From the NCBI GenBank assembly GCA_934196075.1, contig CAKPVW010000011.1, positions 1-47,737 on the forward strand: a stretch of DNA of 47,737 nucleotides, in the 5' to 3' direction. The position numbers and the translations under genes are program-made. The notes below the pieces were generated by a model. The model saw nothing but the letters and a program-made list of their open reading frames with translations, had not been told where the DNA came from and searched no databases. Origin of the DNA: an uncultured Anaerovibrio sp. GTDB taxonomy: Bacteria > Bacillota > Negativicutes > Selenomonadales > Selenomonadaceae. Shown one piece after another: positions 40,042 to 47,622 of this stretch; positions within the stretch are counted from its first letter, which is position 1; the number at the start of each line of letters is the position of its first letter.

Positions 40042-41403
40042 TTAAAGAAAATCAATGCTAAATTCACGCCTTGCACCTCTGCCAGCTTCATAATGCGTTA
40101 TTCTGATACATTTGGCTATGCTGTGCCAAAAGTCGGCTTTTCCTTGCTCTGATAAATCAGCATATACGGCCTTTATATCCACATCTAGTAAATCCTTTAG
40201 GCTTTCGGCTATTGGCAAGGCTCTTTGCATATCCTGTGTAAGCTGTGATAATTCGTCTGTATAGGCATTGTGTCTTTTCACATATTCGGCCTTTTCAATA
40301 AAACCCTCTGCATACAATTCCGCAATACGGGACAACCCGCCCTTTATATCCTCTGACCGCTGCAGGGCTTTTTTATAATTTTCACTGTCTGCCATACGCT
40401 TTTTGTCAGCAATGTATTTCTCTATAAGCTCTTGCAGATTATCCAGCAGGTACCGCTCTAGTGGGTTTTGATATATCGTACCTGTGAAAGTACAAATTTT
40501 ATTTACCCGCCTGTTATTACAGCTATATACTTTGTATTTACCGTTGTTGGTTAGGCCTGTCAGCGTATAGGAGCATATAGGACATTTTATCAAGCCTGAA
40601 AACAAATATATGCGTGGATTGCTTTTCTTTTGTGAGCCTGTACGCCTTTTTTGACCTAGCAGCTCCTGCACCTTGTAAAACAAAACTGTGCTTATTATTG
40701 GTTCTGCATAGTTTTCTATTCCGTAAAAAGTCCCGACATAGCTTGTATTTTTCAGTATTTTTCTACAGCCCGCAACGGATAAAGTCACCCCCAAAGACCT
40801 TGCATATAGCATTGTTCTTGCAACACTCTGTACCTGTGCATAATAGTTGAATATTGCCCGCACTTTTTCGGCCTGGGACGTATCAATCACGATTTTCTTG
40901 TTTTCTATTTTGTACCCTAACGGCGTTTGGCCTATGGCTTCACGCCTTGCCAGCTTGCCCTCTTTTACAAAATTTATCCTGTCTGCTGTTGTATCAGCTT
41001 CGTTTTGAGCAATAGCCAGCTTCATGTTAAGCATTAGCTTTCCGTTGGTGGTGGTGGTGTTATAGTCCTCCTGTGTGGCTATCCAATCAACGCCGTAACA
41101 GTCTAACACCTCTTGTATTTTGTAATAGTCCTTTGTGGAGCGAGTCCAGCGGTCTAATTTGATAAACAGTATAATATCTACCCTGCCAGCCTTGACCGCC
41201 GTCATAAGCTCCCGCAGGGCTTTTCTTTTGTTTAAATTCTTTCGGGCTGTAATACCCTCATCACGATACACCCCCACAATGCTGTATTTGTGTTTTTGGG
41301 CATAATCACGCAATGACTTTTCCTGCTCTGCAACGCTGAGTCCATGCCTTGCTTGCTCTTCGGTGCTGACTCTTATGTATAGTGCTACTCTTTTACCTGC
41401 CAT
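40042..41403 (-). CDS. int: Large serine recombinase (integrase)
   Basis: A 453-aa resolvase-type integrase. The N-terminal catalytic domain starts ALYIRVSTEEQ with the nucleophile Ser13, then Arg-containing VDIILFIKLDRWTRST. The recombinase domain follows (GQTPLGYKIENKKIVID), then a zinc ribbon with Cys274, Cys277, Cys295 and Cys304, and a coiled coil (about 330-400). It ends one base from the attachment-site arm at 40030-40041 and should catalyse integration into rpn. GAGG lies 10 nt before the ATG. No separate excision (directionality) factor is obvious; one of the small unknown genes may serve. Confidence 0.95.
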   Translation of the reverse strand: MAGKRVALYIRVSTEEQARHGLSVAEQEKSLRDYAQKHKYSIVGVYRDEGITARKNLNKRKALRELMTAVKAGRVDIILFIKLDRWTRSTKDYYKIQEVLDCYGVDWIATQEDYNTTTTNGKLMLNMKLAIAQNEADTTADRINFVKEGKLARREAIGQTPLGYKIENKKIVIDTSQAEKVRAIFNYYAQVQSVARTMLYARSLGVTLSVAGCRKILKNTSYVGTFYGIENYAEPIISTVLFYKVQELLGQKRRTGSQKKSNPRIYLFSGLIKCPICSYTLTGLTNNGKYKVYSCNNRRVNKICTFTGTIYQNPLERYLLDNLQELIEKYIADKKRMADSENYKKALQRSEDIKGGLSRIAELYAEGFIEKAEYVKRHNAYTDELSQLTQDMQRALPIAESLKDLLDVDIKAVYADLSEQGKADFWHSIAKCIRITHYEAGRGARREFSIDFL

Positions 41404-41439
41404 GTTCCCGTTACCTCATGTGTTCATTTTTGCCCTGTT

Positions 41440-41465
41440 GCTGGGCGGTTAGTCGTTCATCCAGC
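41440..41465. repeat. GCTGG hairpin repeat, left copy
   Basis: GCTGG...CCAGC closes a stem around GCGGTTAGTCGTTCAT. Its complement GCTGGATGA-CGACTAACC is found again near the right end (46688-46716), also closed by GCTGG/CCAGC and preceded there by a similar GCAGGTTTT. It lies between the integrase start and the repressor. Confidence 0.55.
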
Positions 41466-41511
41466 CCTTGCCCGTAACAAAAAAACCTGCTTTTTATAGT
41501 CTGCTGGTTAG

Positions 41512-41931
41512 TTATGATAATATTTCGGTCATATCAGCAATATCTAGGAGCTTTTTTACCAGCTCTTTTGAGCAAACTGCCTTTTGCATAATATCCAAAG
41601 ATTGCTCTATCATAATCAGCTTATCCCAGGGCAAATTATACTCATGCTCTTTATCAGATACAATATATTGCCCCTCTGAGTCTTTAACTGTGTACCCTGC
41701 TAGCCTGATATTTTCAAATTGCTGTTTTTTCCTCTTTCCTGTTATTAGATAATCTAAAGATACACCAAAAAGAATTGCAATTTTTTCCAGCACATCAAAA
41801 GCGGGCTGACTGTTTCGGTTTTCATAGCTTGTATATGTAGACAACGCTACCCCCAATACTGTTGCCACTTCTTGCCCTGTTAATTGCTTATTTTGCCTTA
41901 ATTCTTTTAGTCTTTCGCCAAATGTAGCCAT
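41512..41931 (-). CDS. CI-like repressor, XRE-family HTH
   Basis: A 139-aa protein with an N-terminal helix-turn-helix (FGERLKELRQNKQLTGQEVATVLGVALSTYTSYENRNSQP, about residues 4-43) of the XRE/Cro-CI type, and a C-terminal helical part likely used for oligomerisation. No LexA-type autocleavage Ser/Lys pair is evident. It faces the Cro-like gene across a 300-nt control region, the layout of a lysogeny switch. It probably keeps the element's replication genes silent. Confidence 0.85.
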   Translation of the reverse strand: MATFGERLKELRQNKQLTGQEVATVLGVALSTYTSYENRNSQPAFDVLEKIAILFGVSLDYLITGKRKKQQFENIRLAGYTVKDSEGQYIVSDKEHEYNLPWDKLIMIEQSLDIMQKAVCSKELVKKLLDIADMTEILS

Positions 41932-42231
41932 ATATGCATACCCCCTATAGTTATTTATGAATAATGATTATTGTGTTATTTTTCTTTATAAATAGTGATT
42001 TTATTGCTAATTTATGCATAAAGTATTGACTTTTATTGTAAATGGTAATAAACTTTAAAGCAAGCTATAAACGCTATAATCACTATTTTGGATTGCTATT
42101 TCTGTTATAAGTGTTACATAGCGATATAAGCACACATCAAAAAAGGGTTGAGTAAAACGGCTATTTTTACAGAAGTTGACAAGGATATACATGAATTATT
42201 ACCCCATGTGTATGTTGCAAGGAGGAATAAA
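41932..42231. promoter_or_regulatory. Divergent control region of the repressor switch
   Basis: Between the two HTH genes, rightward promoter TTGACT (42026-42031)-17 nt-TAAACT (42049-42054). Symmetric elements are AATAATGATTATT (41960-41972), TTTATGCATAAA (42011-42022), and the inverted pair AAATAGTGATT (41990-42000) and AATCACTATTT (42078-42088), the last overlapping TATAAT (42075-42080). These are likely operators for the repressor or the Cro-like protein. Confidence 0.5.
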
Positions 42232-42453
42232 ATGATAATCACAATTGTAGACCGCCCCCGCATTAAGGCACTAACAGCGGAAAAGGGCTTGACTGTAGCG
42301 GGATTAATTCGCAAGTCGGGCGTATCCCAGGGAACATTGCTCAATGTTATGACGGGCATACGCACCCCCCGCACTGATACCCTTTTTAAAATTGCAAAGG
42401 CTTTGGGAGTAGATGTTAAGGAGATTGCCCGCTGGGAAGAGGTGGAAAAATGA
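42232..42453 (+). CDS. Cro-like XRE-family regulator
   Basis: A 73-aa HTH protein: RIKALTAEKGLTVAGLIRKSGVSQGTLLNVMTGIRTPRTDTLFKIAKALGV covers the helix-turn-helix. The start is ATG 42232 with AAGGAGG upstream; an open frame continues back to 42148 but has no ribosome site. It is the first gene of the rightward operon and overlaps the next by ATGA, as expected for an early Cro/antirepressor gene. Confidence 0.8.
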   Translation: MIITIVDRPRIKALTAEKGLTVAGLIRKSGVSQGTLLNVMTGIRTPRTDTLFKIAKALGVDVKEIARWEEVEK

Positions 42454-42692
42454 ACAGATATAGAACTGTGATAATTCCCGCCTATGATGACTTTATAGAC
42501 ACTGTATCATTTAAAGTTGATAGTGAGTCAGACATAAACACTATTGGAGTAAGTGCCTATGATGAGATTACCGCCTTTGTAAGGGTGCTAATAGCCAAGG
42601 CATACAAGGCAGGATATGCAGATTGCGAGGACAAGCACCAGCAGAAAGCGAGATTGCTAGAAGCATTGCAAAAGGCAGGTGGCAATAAATGA
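42450..42692 (+). CDS. Unknown small element protein (80 aa)
   Basis: Encodes an 80-aa acidic protein (VIIPAYDDFIDTVSFKVDSE...). No motif is recognised. ATGA overlaps on both sides tie it to the Cro-like gene and the following gene, so translation is coupled. Such small genes before the replication gene are usual in satellites and phages. Confidence 0.65.
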   Translation: MNRYRTVIIPAYDDFIDTVSFKVDSESDINTIGVSAYDEITAFVRVLIAKAYKAGYADCEDKHQQKARLLEALQKAGGNK

Positions 42693-42916
42693 GCATAAAA
42701 AAATACCCCGCTGGTACCAGCCAGCAGGGCAACAACAAGAACAAAAAACATGATAAAAGTAGTAACAATGTGATTATATCAAAATTCGCCCCAGGGTTCA
42801 ATGACCAGGTAGCGAAAAACATAATTACAAACCTTTATCAAATCTATTATAGGGAACGTGGGCAAGAGAACATTGAAATAAATGTATACAACAAGAATGG
42901 AGAATTGATAGTATGA
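42689..42916 (+). CDS. Unknown small element protein (75 aa)
   Basis: Encodes a 75-aa protein with a polar Asn/Lys-rich N-terminus (GTSQQGNNKNKKHDKSSNN) and a helical rest. It is not recognised. It overlaps its neighbours by 4 nt on both sides and directly precedes the primase gene, so it may be an accessory of replication, by position only. Confidence 0.65.
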   Translation: MSIKKYPAGTSQQGNNKNKKHDKSSNNVIISKFAPGFNDQVAKNIITNLYQIYYRERGQENIEINVYNKNGELIV

Positions 42917-45138
42917 ATTATTCTGATATTCCTGCCGATATGGTACGCTTGCCTAATTGGGTAACAAGGCAGGGCAAAATACCTTATGGCATAAACGGAA
43001 AACCAGCAAAATCAAATACCCCTAGCACATGGAGCACCTTGCAAAAGGTTAAAGACTTTTTAAATGGAGCACCCCCCGCCTATAAGGGCTTAGGGTTCAT
43101 GCTGGAGCGTAAAAATAAAATAGTGTGTGTTGATGTAGACCATTGTTTAGAAAATGGTAAACCCAACCGCACCGCAACAAAGGTTTTAGAGAAACTAGGC
43201 ACCTATACGGAAACATCCCAAAGCGGGACGGGCTTACACTTTTTCGGGCGTGGCACTATGCCCAAAAGCTCTGTAAAATTCAAATCCCCCTTTGATGATG
43301 GCACCGATATAGAAATTTATGCAGGGCTGGACGATAAAAACAAGTGTGGCCGTTTTATCGCTTTTACGGGCGATATTTACGAGGGGCGAAAAGCTCTAAA
43401 CGACATTCAAGAGGGCATTGATTGGCTCTTGTCTATGGCTCCAGCAGGGAAAGCAAAGGCACCCGATAAGGATAAACACAATATATCCCCCCCTGTGGCT
43501 ATTAAGGAAAACACGGATGATACAATTACTGTAAGCGGTGTTACCTATACCGCTGATGACATACCCGCCCTTATTAACGAAAGGCAGACGGGTGCAAATC
43601 AGTTTAAATGGCATAACCTTTTTTATGAGGGCGATTTGACCACCTATGACAACGACCATAGTCGGGCGGATTCTGCTTTGTGCTCTATCCTCTGTTTTTG
43701 GTGTCATGGCAAACCTGCCTTGATTGACAAGGTTTTTCGCAATTCCAAACTTATGCGTGAGAAATGGGATAGAAAAACCCAGGGAACTAAAACCTATGGA
43801 GAGTTGACTATTGAAAATGCTCTAAAGGTTTGGAACAGCCACAAATACATGGGCAAACCAGATTTCCCCCACCTGACCAGCAAGGGAACACCGCTAAGAA
43901 ACCATTCTGAAAATTTCAAGGCCTTGATTGCGTGGCTCTATGAGCTAGAGAACGTGACTATCAGATACAACCAGCTAAAACACCAGCAGGAAATAAGCAT
44001 AAACGGCAAATGTTGGGCTGTAGACCACGGTATAACGCTGCTGCTGGATTCTTGCGCCAAGTATGGACTAATCACCAGCACAAGCCGTGTAGGCGAATGG
44101 GTGGCACTGTTAGCAGAAGAAAACGCCTACAGCCCTGTTGTCGACTACTTACAAGACTGTTACATCAAATACAAGCAATTAAGCGATATATACAGTCCTG
44201 TGGACACTCTGTGGAAAACTCTGCACTTGTCAGCAACCGCCCAGGAAAACAAGCCTTTTCTAAAAAAGCTCTTTGTAAAATGGCTTGTTGGCTGTGTGGC
44301 CATAGCACATAACGACAACGAAAGTAGAATTGCCTTGCAGGGCGTTCTAGTGCTAAAGGGTGGCCAGGGCATAGGCAAGACTACTTTTGCAAGAAAGCTG
44401 TTGCCCGCTGCTGGTTCTGATTGGTTCATTGAGGGGCTTTCCATCAATACCAAAGACAAAGATTCTGTAATGTTGGCTACTACATTTTGGATAGCAGAAT
44501 TGGGAGAGGTTAGCGAAACATTTCGCAAGAGTAGTTTTGACGAATTAAAACAATTTCTTACAAAATCCCGTGATGATGTACGCATACCTTACGCAAAAAA
44601 CGCAAAACCTGAGCCTAGGAGAACAACATATATTGCAACTGTAAATGATGATACTTTTCTAGCTGACAAGACGGGCAACCGCCGTTATTGGGTTATTGAT
44701 TTGGATTTCATAGACCTTGATACCCAAATAGATGTAAACCTGCTGTGGGGGGCTGTAATGGTTCTGTGGAAAGATGATAAGGTAAGTTATGGCCTTACGC
44801 TGGAAGAAATAAAACAGCTTAGCAAGATAAACACACATTATGAGCGGGTAACCGACATGGAGCAGGTTCTAATAGATTCCCTTGATTGGGAGTCAGATGG
44901 GAAACAGTGGCAATGGATAACACCTACGGCAATATGTCCCCTTGTGGGTGTAGACACCAAACAAGCAAGGAAAATGGGTAAGGCGTTGACCGCCCTAGCC
45001 AATAACAGCGAATACGAGGGTATAAAAAAGAAAAGGACAAACAAGGCAATGGCCTATTATTTGCCCCCTGTGAGTCTTTCAACCCGTGATAATGCTAGCA
45101 ATGATTTCGACATACTAGCTGATGATAAGGAGAAATGA
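42913..45138 (+). CDS. Primase-polymerase/helicase fusion (NrS-1-like prim-pol with VirE/D5-type ATPase)
   Basis: A 741-aa replication protein. The N-terminal archaeo-eukaryotic primase fold shows KIVCVDVDH (DxD, Asp74/Asp76), SGTGLHFF (about 104-111) and DIEIYAG (Glu near 134). A linker domain near 225-295 (DSALCSILCFWCHGKPALIDKVFRNSKLMREKW) matches the helix-bundle found in NrS-1-type polymerases. From about 400 a VirE/SF3-like ATPase follows, with Walker A GGQGIGKTTF (about 481-490), WIAELGE (about 526-532) and TYIATVNDDTFLADKTGNRRYW. It can probably both prime/copy and unwind DNA at the element's own origin. It is the largest gene of the element. Confidence 0.88.
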   Translation: MNYSDIPADMVRLPNWVTRQGKIPYGINGKPAKSNTPSTWSTLQKVKDFLNGAPPAYKGLGFMLERKNKIVCVDVDHCLENGKPNRTATKVLEKLGTYTETSQSGTGLHFFGRGTMPKSSVKFKSPFDDGTDIEIYAGLDDKNKCGRFIAFTGDIYEGRKALNDIQEGIDWLLSMAPAGKAKAPDKDKHNISPPVAIKENTDDTITVSGVTYTADDIPALINERQTGANQFKWHNLFYEGDLTTYDNDHSRADSALCSILCFWCHGKPALIDKVFRNSKLMREKWDRKTQGTKTYGELTIENALKVWNSHKYMGKPDFPHLTSKGTPLRNHSENFKALIAWLYELENVTIRYNQLKHQQEISINGKCWAVDHGITLLLDSCAKYGLITSTSRVGEWVALLAEENAYSPVVDYLQDCYIKYKQLSDIYSPVDTLWKTLHLSATAQENKPFLKKLFVKWLVGCVAIAHNDNESRIALQGVLVLKGGQGIGKTTFARKLLPAAGSDWFIEGLSINTKDKDSVMLATTFWIAELGEVSETFRKSSFDELKQFLTKSRDDVRIPYAKNAKPEPRRTTYIATVNDDTFLADKTGNRRYWVIDLDFIDLDTQIDVNLLWGAVMVLWKDDKVSYGLTLEEIKQLSKINTHYERVTDMEQVLIDSLDWESDGKQWQWITPTAICPLVGVDTKQARKMGKALTALANNSEYEGIKKKRTNKAMAYYLPPVSLSTRDNASNDFDILADDKEK

Positions 45139-45141
45139 TAC

Positions 45142-45426
45142 ATGGGCAAAATGGTAACTGTAACGAGGGTAAACGGGCATTTAAGCAGGGCAAAGGCTGA
45201 AAAAGTGAAAGACCGCACCCCCAACAAGAAAAAGGCTCTGAAAATTAGACCTGTGGAAGAAATAGCAATTCAATTACTTATGCTAAACGAGGGCGTAAAT
45301 GAGATCCTAAGAATAAACCGCTGCGAGGGCAAACTGATAGTATACTGTGATAATCACAATACATACTGTGTTGATGGAGCAAGGTATACCAGCTTATTAA
45401 AGGGATTTGGAGAGTTAGGAGAGTAA
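45142..45426 (+). CDS. Unknown small element protein (94 aa)
   Basis: A 94-aa protein with a very basic N-terminal third (LSRAKAEKVKDRTPNKKKALKIR), which may bind nucleic acid, and a mixed C-terminal part. No family is recognised. It follows the replication gene by 3 nt, apparently in the same operon. Confidence 0.6.
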   Translation: MGKMVTVTRVNGHLSRAKAEKVKDRTPNKKKALKIRPVEEIAIQLLMLNEGVNEILRINRCEGKLIVYCDNHNTYCVDGARYTSLLKGFGELGE

Positions 45427-45432
45427 AACTAG

Positions 45433-45705
45433 ATGTGCAAAGAATTTATAGACCTTGCTAACAGCAAAATAAACTCATATGCAAGCAGGGTAACAAATTA
45501 TGATGACGATTTTGTTTCCGATACGGATTTTGTGGCCATATGCAGACAACTAGCCTACAGTGGTACACTTGAAAATGCGGATATTAGGGAGATGTGGAAA
45601 GATAACAGGGGCGTTCTTTTTATCTGCTGGGGCGTAAAAACCATATGGGGTAATTATGCTACATACAGGTATCAAAAGGGTATGTGGACACCGTGGAGTG
45701 AATAG
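45433..45705 (+). CDS. Unknown small element protein (90 aa)
   Basis: A 90-aa protein (IDLANSKINSYASRVTNYDDDF ... GVKTIWGNYATYRYQKGMWT). The tryptophan-rich, beta-like C-terminal half is not recognised. It starts 6 nt after the previous stop without a strong ribosome site, suggesting coupling. Confidence 0.55.
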   Translation: MCKEFIDLANSKINSYASRVTNYDDDFVSDTDFVAICRQLAYSGTLENADIREMWKDNRGVLFICWGVKTIWGNYATYRYQKGMWTPWSE

Positions 45706-45763
45706 GCTCTAAAGGCCTTATAAAGGCTATAAGATATATTTTACAGAATAGGAGTGATTGTCT

Positions 45764-46111
45764 ATGACAAACGAGGAAAAGCAAGAAATTATAAAGGAAA
45801 TATTCCTGAAGTACATCGAGGATTATTTCGAAGAATGGTGTGAGCTAGTAAAAAGCCGTGTGCAAGAAATTATAGAGGATTCCACTAAAGACCTGACAAC
45901 TACCCAGAGAGAGTTTTATAATTGGTTTGAGAATACGCGTACGTATGACTTACTGAATGTATACCCAAACCACCACAGGGGGGGAGACCTGTACAGCGAG
46001 CTTATAGAGATGACCAGCAGAATGCGACTTAATATTGATGTATTTTTACGCTGGTTCGAAAAGGATATTGATACCGCAATAGCAAAGGCAGAAAAGACCG
46101 CTAAAAAATAA
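45764..46111 (+). CDS. Unknown helical element protein (115 aa)
   Basis: A 115-aa acidic helical protein (NEEKQEIIKEIFLKYIEDYFEEWCELV...). The ATG at 45764 has AGGAG 9 nt upstream; the in-frame TTG at 45758 is less likely. It is the last gene of the rightward run and is followed by a terminator. No domain is recognised. Confidence 0.65.
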   Translation: MTNEEKQEIIKEIFLKYIEDYFEEWCELVKSRVQEIIEDSTKDLTTTQREFYNWFENTRTYDLLNVYPNHHRGGDLYSELIEMTSRMRLNIDVFLRWFEKDIDTAIAKAEKTAKK

Positions 46112-46126
46112 CAACAAGCTGCTGGG

Positions 46127-46167
46127 GCACTGTATGAGCATTTAAGGGCTTATATGGTGCTCTTTTA
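46127..46167 (+). terminator. Terminator of the element's rightward operon
   Basis: GCACTGTATGAGC (46127-46139) pairs with GCTTATATGGTGC (46148-46160), about 10 of 13, followed by TCTTTTATT. Confidence 0.6.
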
Positions 46168-46989
46168 TTATGTCTGCATAGATTTTCACCTGCAAAGGCT
46201 TTGTTGTGGCTCTATTGGCTTCTAATGAGCTGTAGGGCAATTCTGTTTGGTGTTCCTACCTGCTGGGGCTGTTGACTGTGGAGAATTAAACGACCATGAG
46301 GACATAATCACAGGTGGGGCATGAGGGGCACCCCCCCAGGATAAACAACCTGTGACCATAAAAGTGCACTAGTGTTGATAAGGTGGCATTATCAAAAATC
46401 CTCTTTACACCTTATACTGTCTATGTTTGTGTAGTAGTGTATATATATATATATATATATAATAATAATATATATATATAGGGATATAGCGGTATAAGCA
46501 TATAGAGAAAATATAAAAATATAAATATTTAAGATTATGTTAGTCTTTAATCACTTACAATTGCACTTTTACACACACGCCACAAACCCAATAAAATCAA
46601 GGGTTCATATCTGTGTACATTGGAAAACCACCCACACAAAGGGCATACATTGCACCATAAAAGGCAGGTTTTCGGCTAGTCTGCTTTGCTGGATGATCGA
46701 CTAACCACCCACCAGCAGACCGCAAAAATGGTTTTCCCTACCTGCTGGAGCACCACCACCAGGACGAAAACCAGCTGACTTTTTACATCCGATAACAAAG
46801 GATTATCAGATGTAATTCATAATAGGAAATGCCCTCAACCTCATGTGGTTATTGAGATTAAGGGCATTTTATAGGTAAGTTATAGGTAAATTATGCTTTA
46901 TTACTCTGTTTTGAATGTATTGTTATATATTAAGCTGTTTTTCCAGCATGGACACGAACAGTAAAAAAGCATAAAACGAACACCAAAAG
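46168..46989. other. 0.8-kb noncoding AT-rich segment, candidate replication origin
   Basis: No supported gene. It holds TTGATAA/TTATCAA (46375-46381 and 46389-46395), a TA-repeat tract with TAATAATAATA in the middle (about 46439-46480), a pair of near-repeats CCTACCTGCTGGGGC (46255-46269) and CCTACCTGCTGGAGC (46737-46751), and the GCTGG hairpin (46688-46716). A low-melting tract plus repeats beside a prim-pol/helicase gene is what an origin would look like; packaging or transfer sites are alternatives. Confidence 0.4.
46688..46716. repeat. GCTGG hairpin repeat, right copy
   Basis: GCTGGATGATCGACTAACC...CCACCAGC. It matches the reverse complement of the block at 41440-41465 (GCTGGATGA, CGACTAACC shared). 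It is thus an inverted copy near the other end of the element. Confidence 0.55.
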
Positions 46990-47015
46990 GTAGTGCTAAA
47001 GGTAACTATCCTACC
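46990..47015. other. Right attachment site of the integrative element
   Basis: Element-side arm GTAGTGCTAAAG (46990-47001), 9 nt, then core CTACC (47011-47015) and rpn sequence. Together with the left arm it forms 12-bp exact inverted arms placed about evenly around the core, the plan of a serine-integrase attP. Confidence 0.75.
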
Positions 47016-47560
47016 TGTTCATTAAACACCCTACAGAAACCTATATATTGGTTGATAATATCATTGCTATTCCTTAGATAAATAACCTTCACATGTGCGT
47101 CTATACAACAGTCTGCATCAGGAAAAAACTCATTCTTCAATGATAAAATATCTGGATGATTTCCTTTTTCACCTGTATATATAACATAAAGCTCAGGCTT
47201 AGGCATTTGAACCTTGTTACTGCCATAAAGCTGGACTTTTTGTTTGGCAAAATATTCCTGACATGTGTTCATTAAATACATCAAAGAACGAATAACAATA
47301 TTGGGTGACCATGTTGACTGGGCTTCTACAAGTATCATTAATCTATCTTTCCTGACTAGAAAACCTAGGTCATTGTAAATTCCATTTAGCAAAATAGACT
47401 GTAGGGTAACAATCTCTAAATCTGCTTCTGTTATGGATTCATCCTCTGGATGCAATGTATGATACAACTGTAGAAGATATTTCGGATTTGAAAACATATC
47501 TCGAAAAACAGTATCTTTACCAGAATATTTGACCTTCTTTTCCTCAGTCACATCTATCAT
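47012..47560 (-). pseudogene. 5' part of the split rpn nuclease gene
   Basis: Encodes the N-terminal 183 residues of an Rpn-type PD-(D/E)xK nuclease: KDTVFRDMFSNPKYLLQLYHTL, LGFLVRKDRLMILVEAQSTWS (catalytic D...ExQ) and PELYVIYTG, ending ...GFCRVFNEQV at the core repeat. Reading into the element adds Gly and a stop (to 47006). The catalytic core is intact, so a truncated active protein is possible, but it lacks the C-terminal tail. The ATG at 47560 directly abuts GGGAG; GTG three codons on is better spaced. Confidence 0.85.
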
Positions 47561-47593
47561 CTCCCATATACGGTAAAATCAGTCCTTACACAT

Positions 47594-47622
47594 ATTATAT
47601 CAAACTCCAGCAAAAAAATCAT
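47594..47622 (-). promoter_or_regulatory. Promoter of rpn
   Basis: On the minus strand ATGATT (47622-47617), a 17-nt spacer and TATAAT (47599-47594), about 35 nt upstream of the rpn start. The -10 is consensus, the -35 weak. Confidence 0.45.

Larger units (their letters stand above)
40015..47015. mobile_element. About 7.0-kb integrative element inserted in rpn
   Basis: The unit is bounded by 5-bp CTACC repeats and excision would restore an intact rpn frame. Its contents are a serine integrase at the left end, a divergent repressor/Cro-like pair, two short genes overlapping by ATGA, a primase-polymerase/helicase fusion, three unknown small genes, a terminator and a 0.8-kb noncoding segment. 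There are no capsid, tail, packaging or conjugation genes, so it looks like a satellite or plasmid-like integrative element that would rely on a helper for transfer. Confidence 0.85.

Noticed and set aside
42148..42231. Upstream start of the Cro-like gene
   Set aside because: No ribosome site there, and the region carries operators; ATG 42232 has AAGGAGG.
46439..46480. Alternating TA tract looked at first like a CRISPR or tandem-repeat array
   Set aside because: It is a simple dinucleotide run with a TAA interruption, without spacers or unit structure; kept only as part of the origin-like block.
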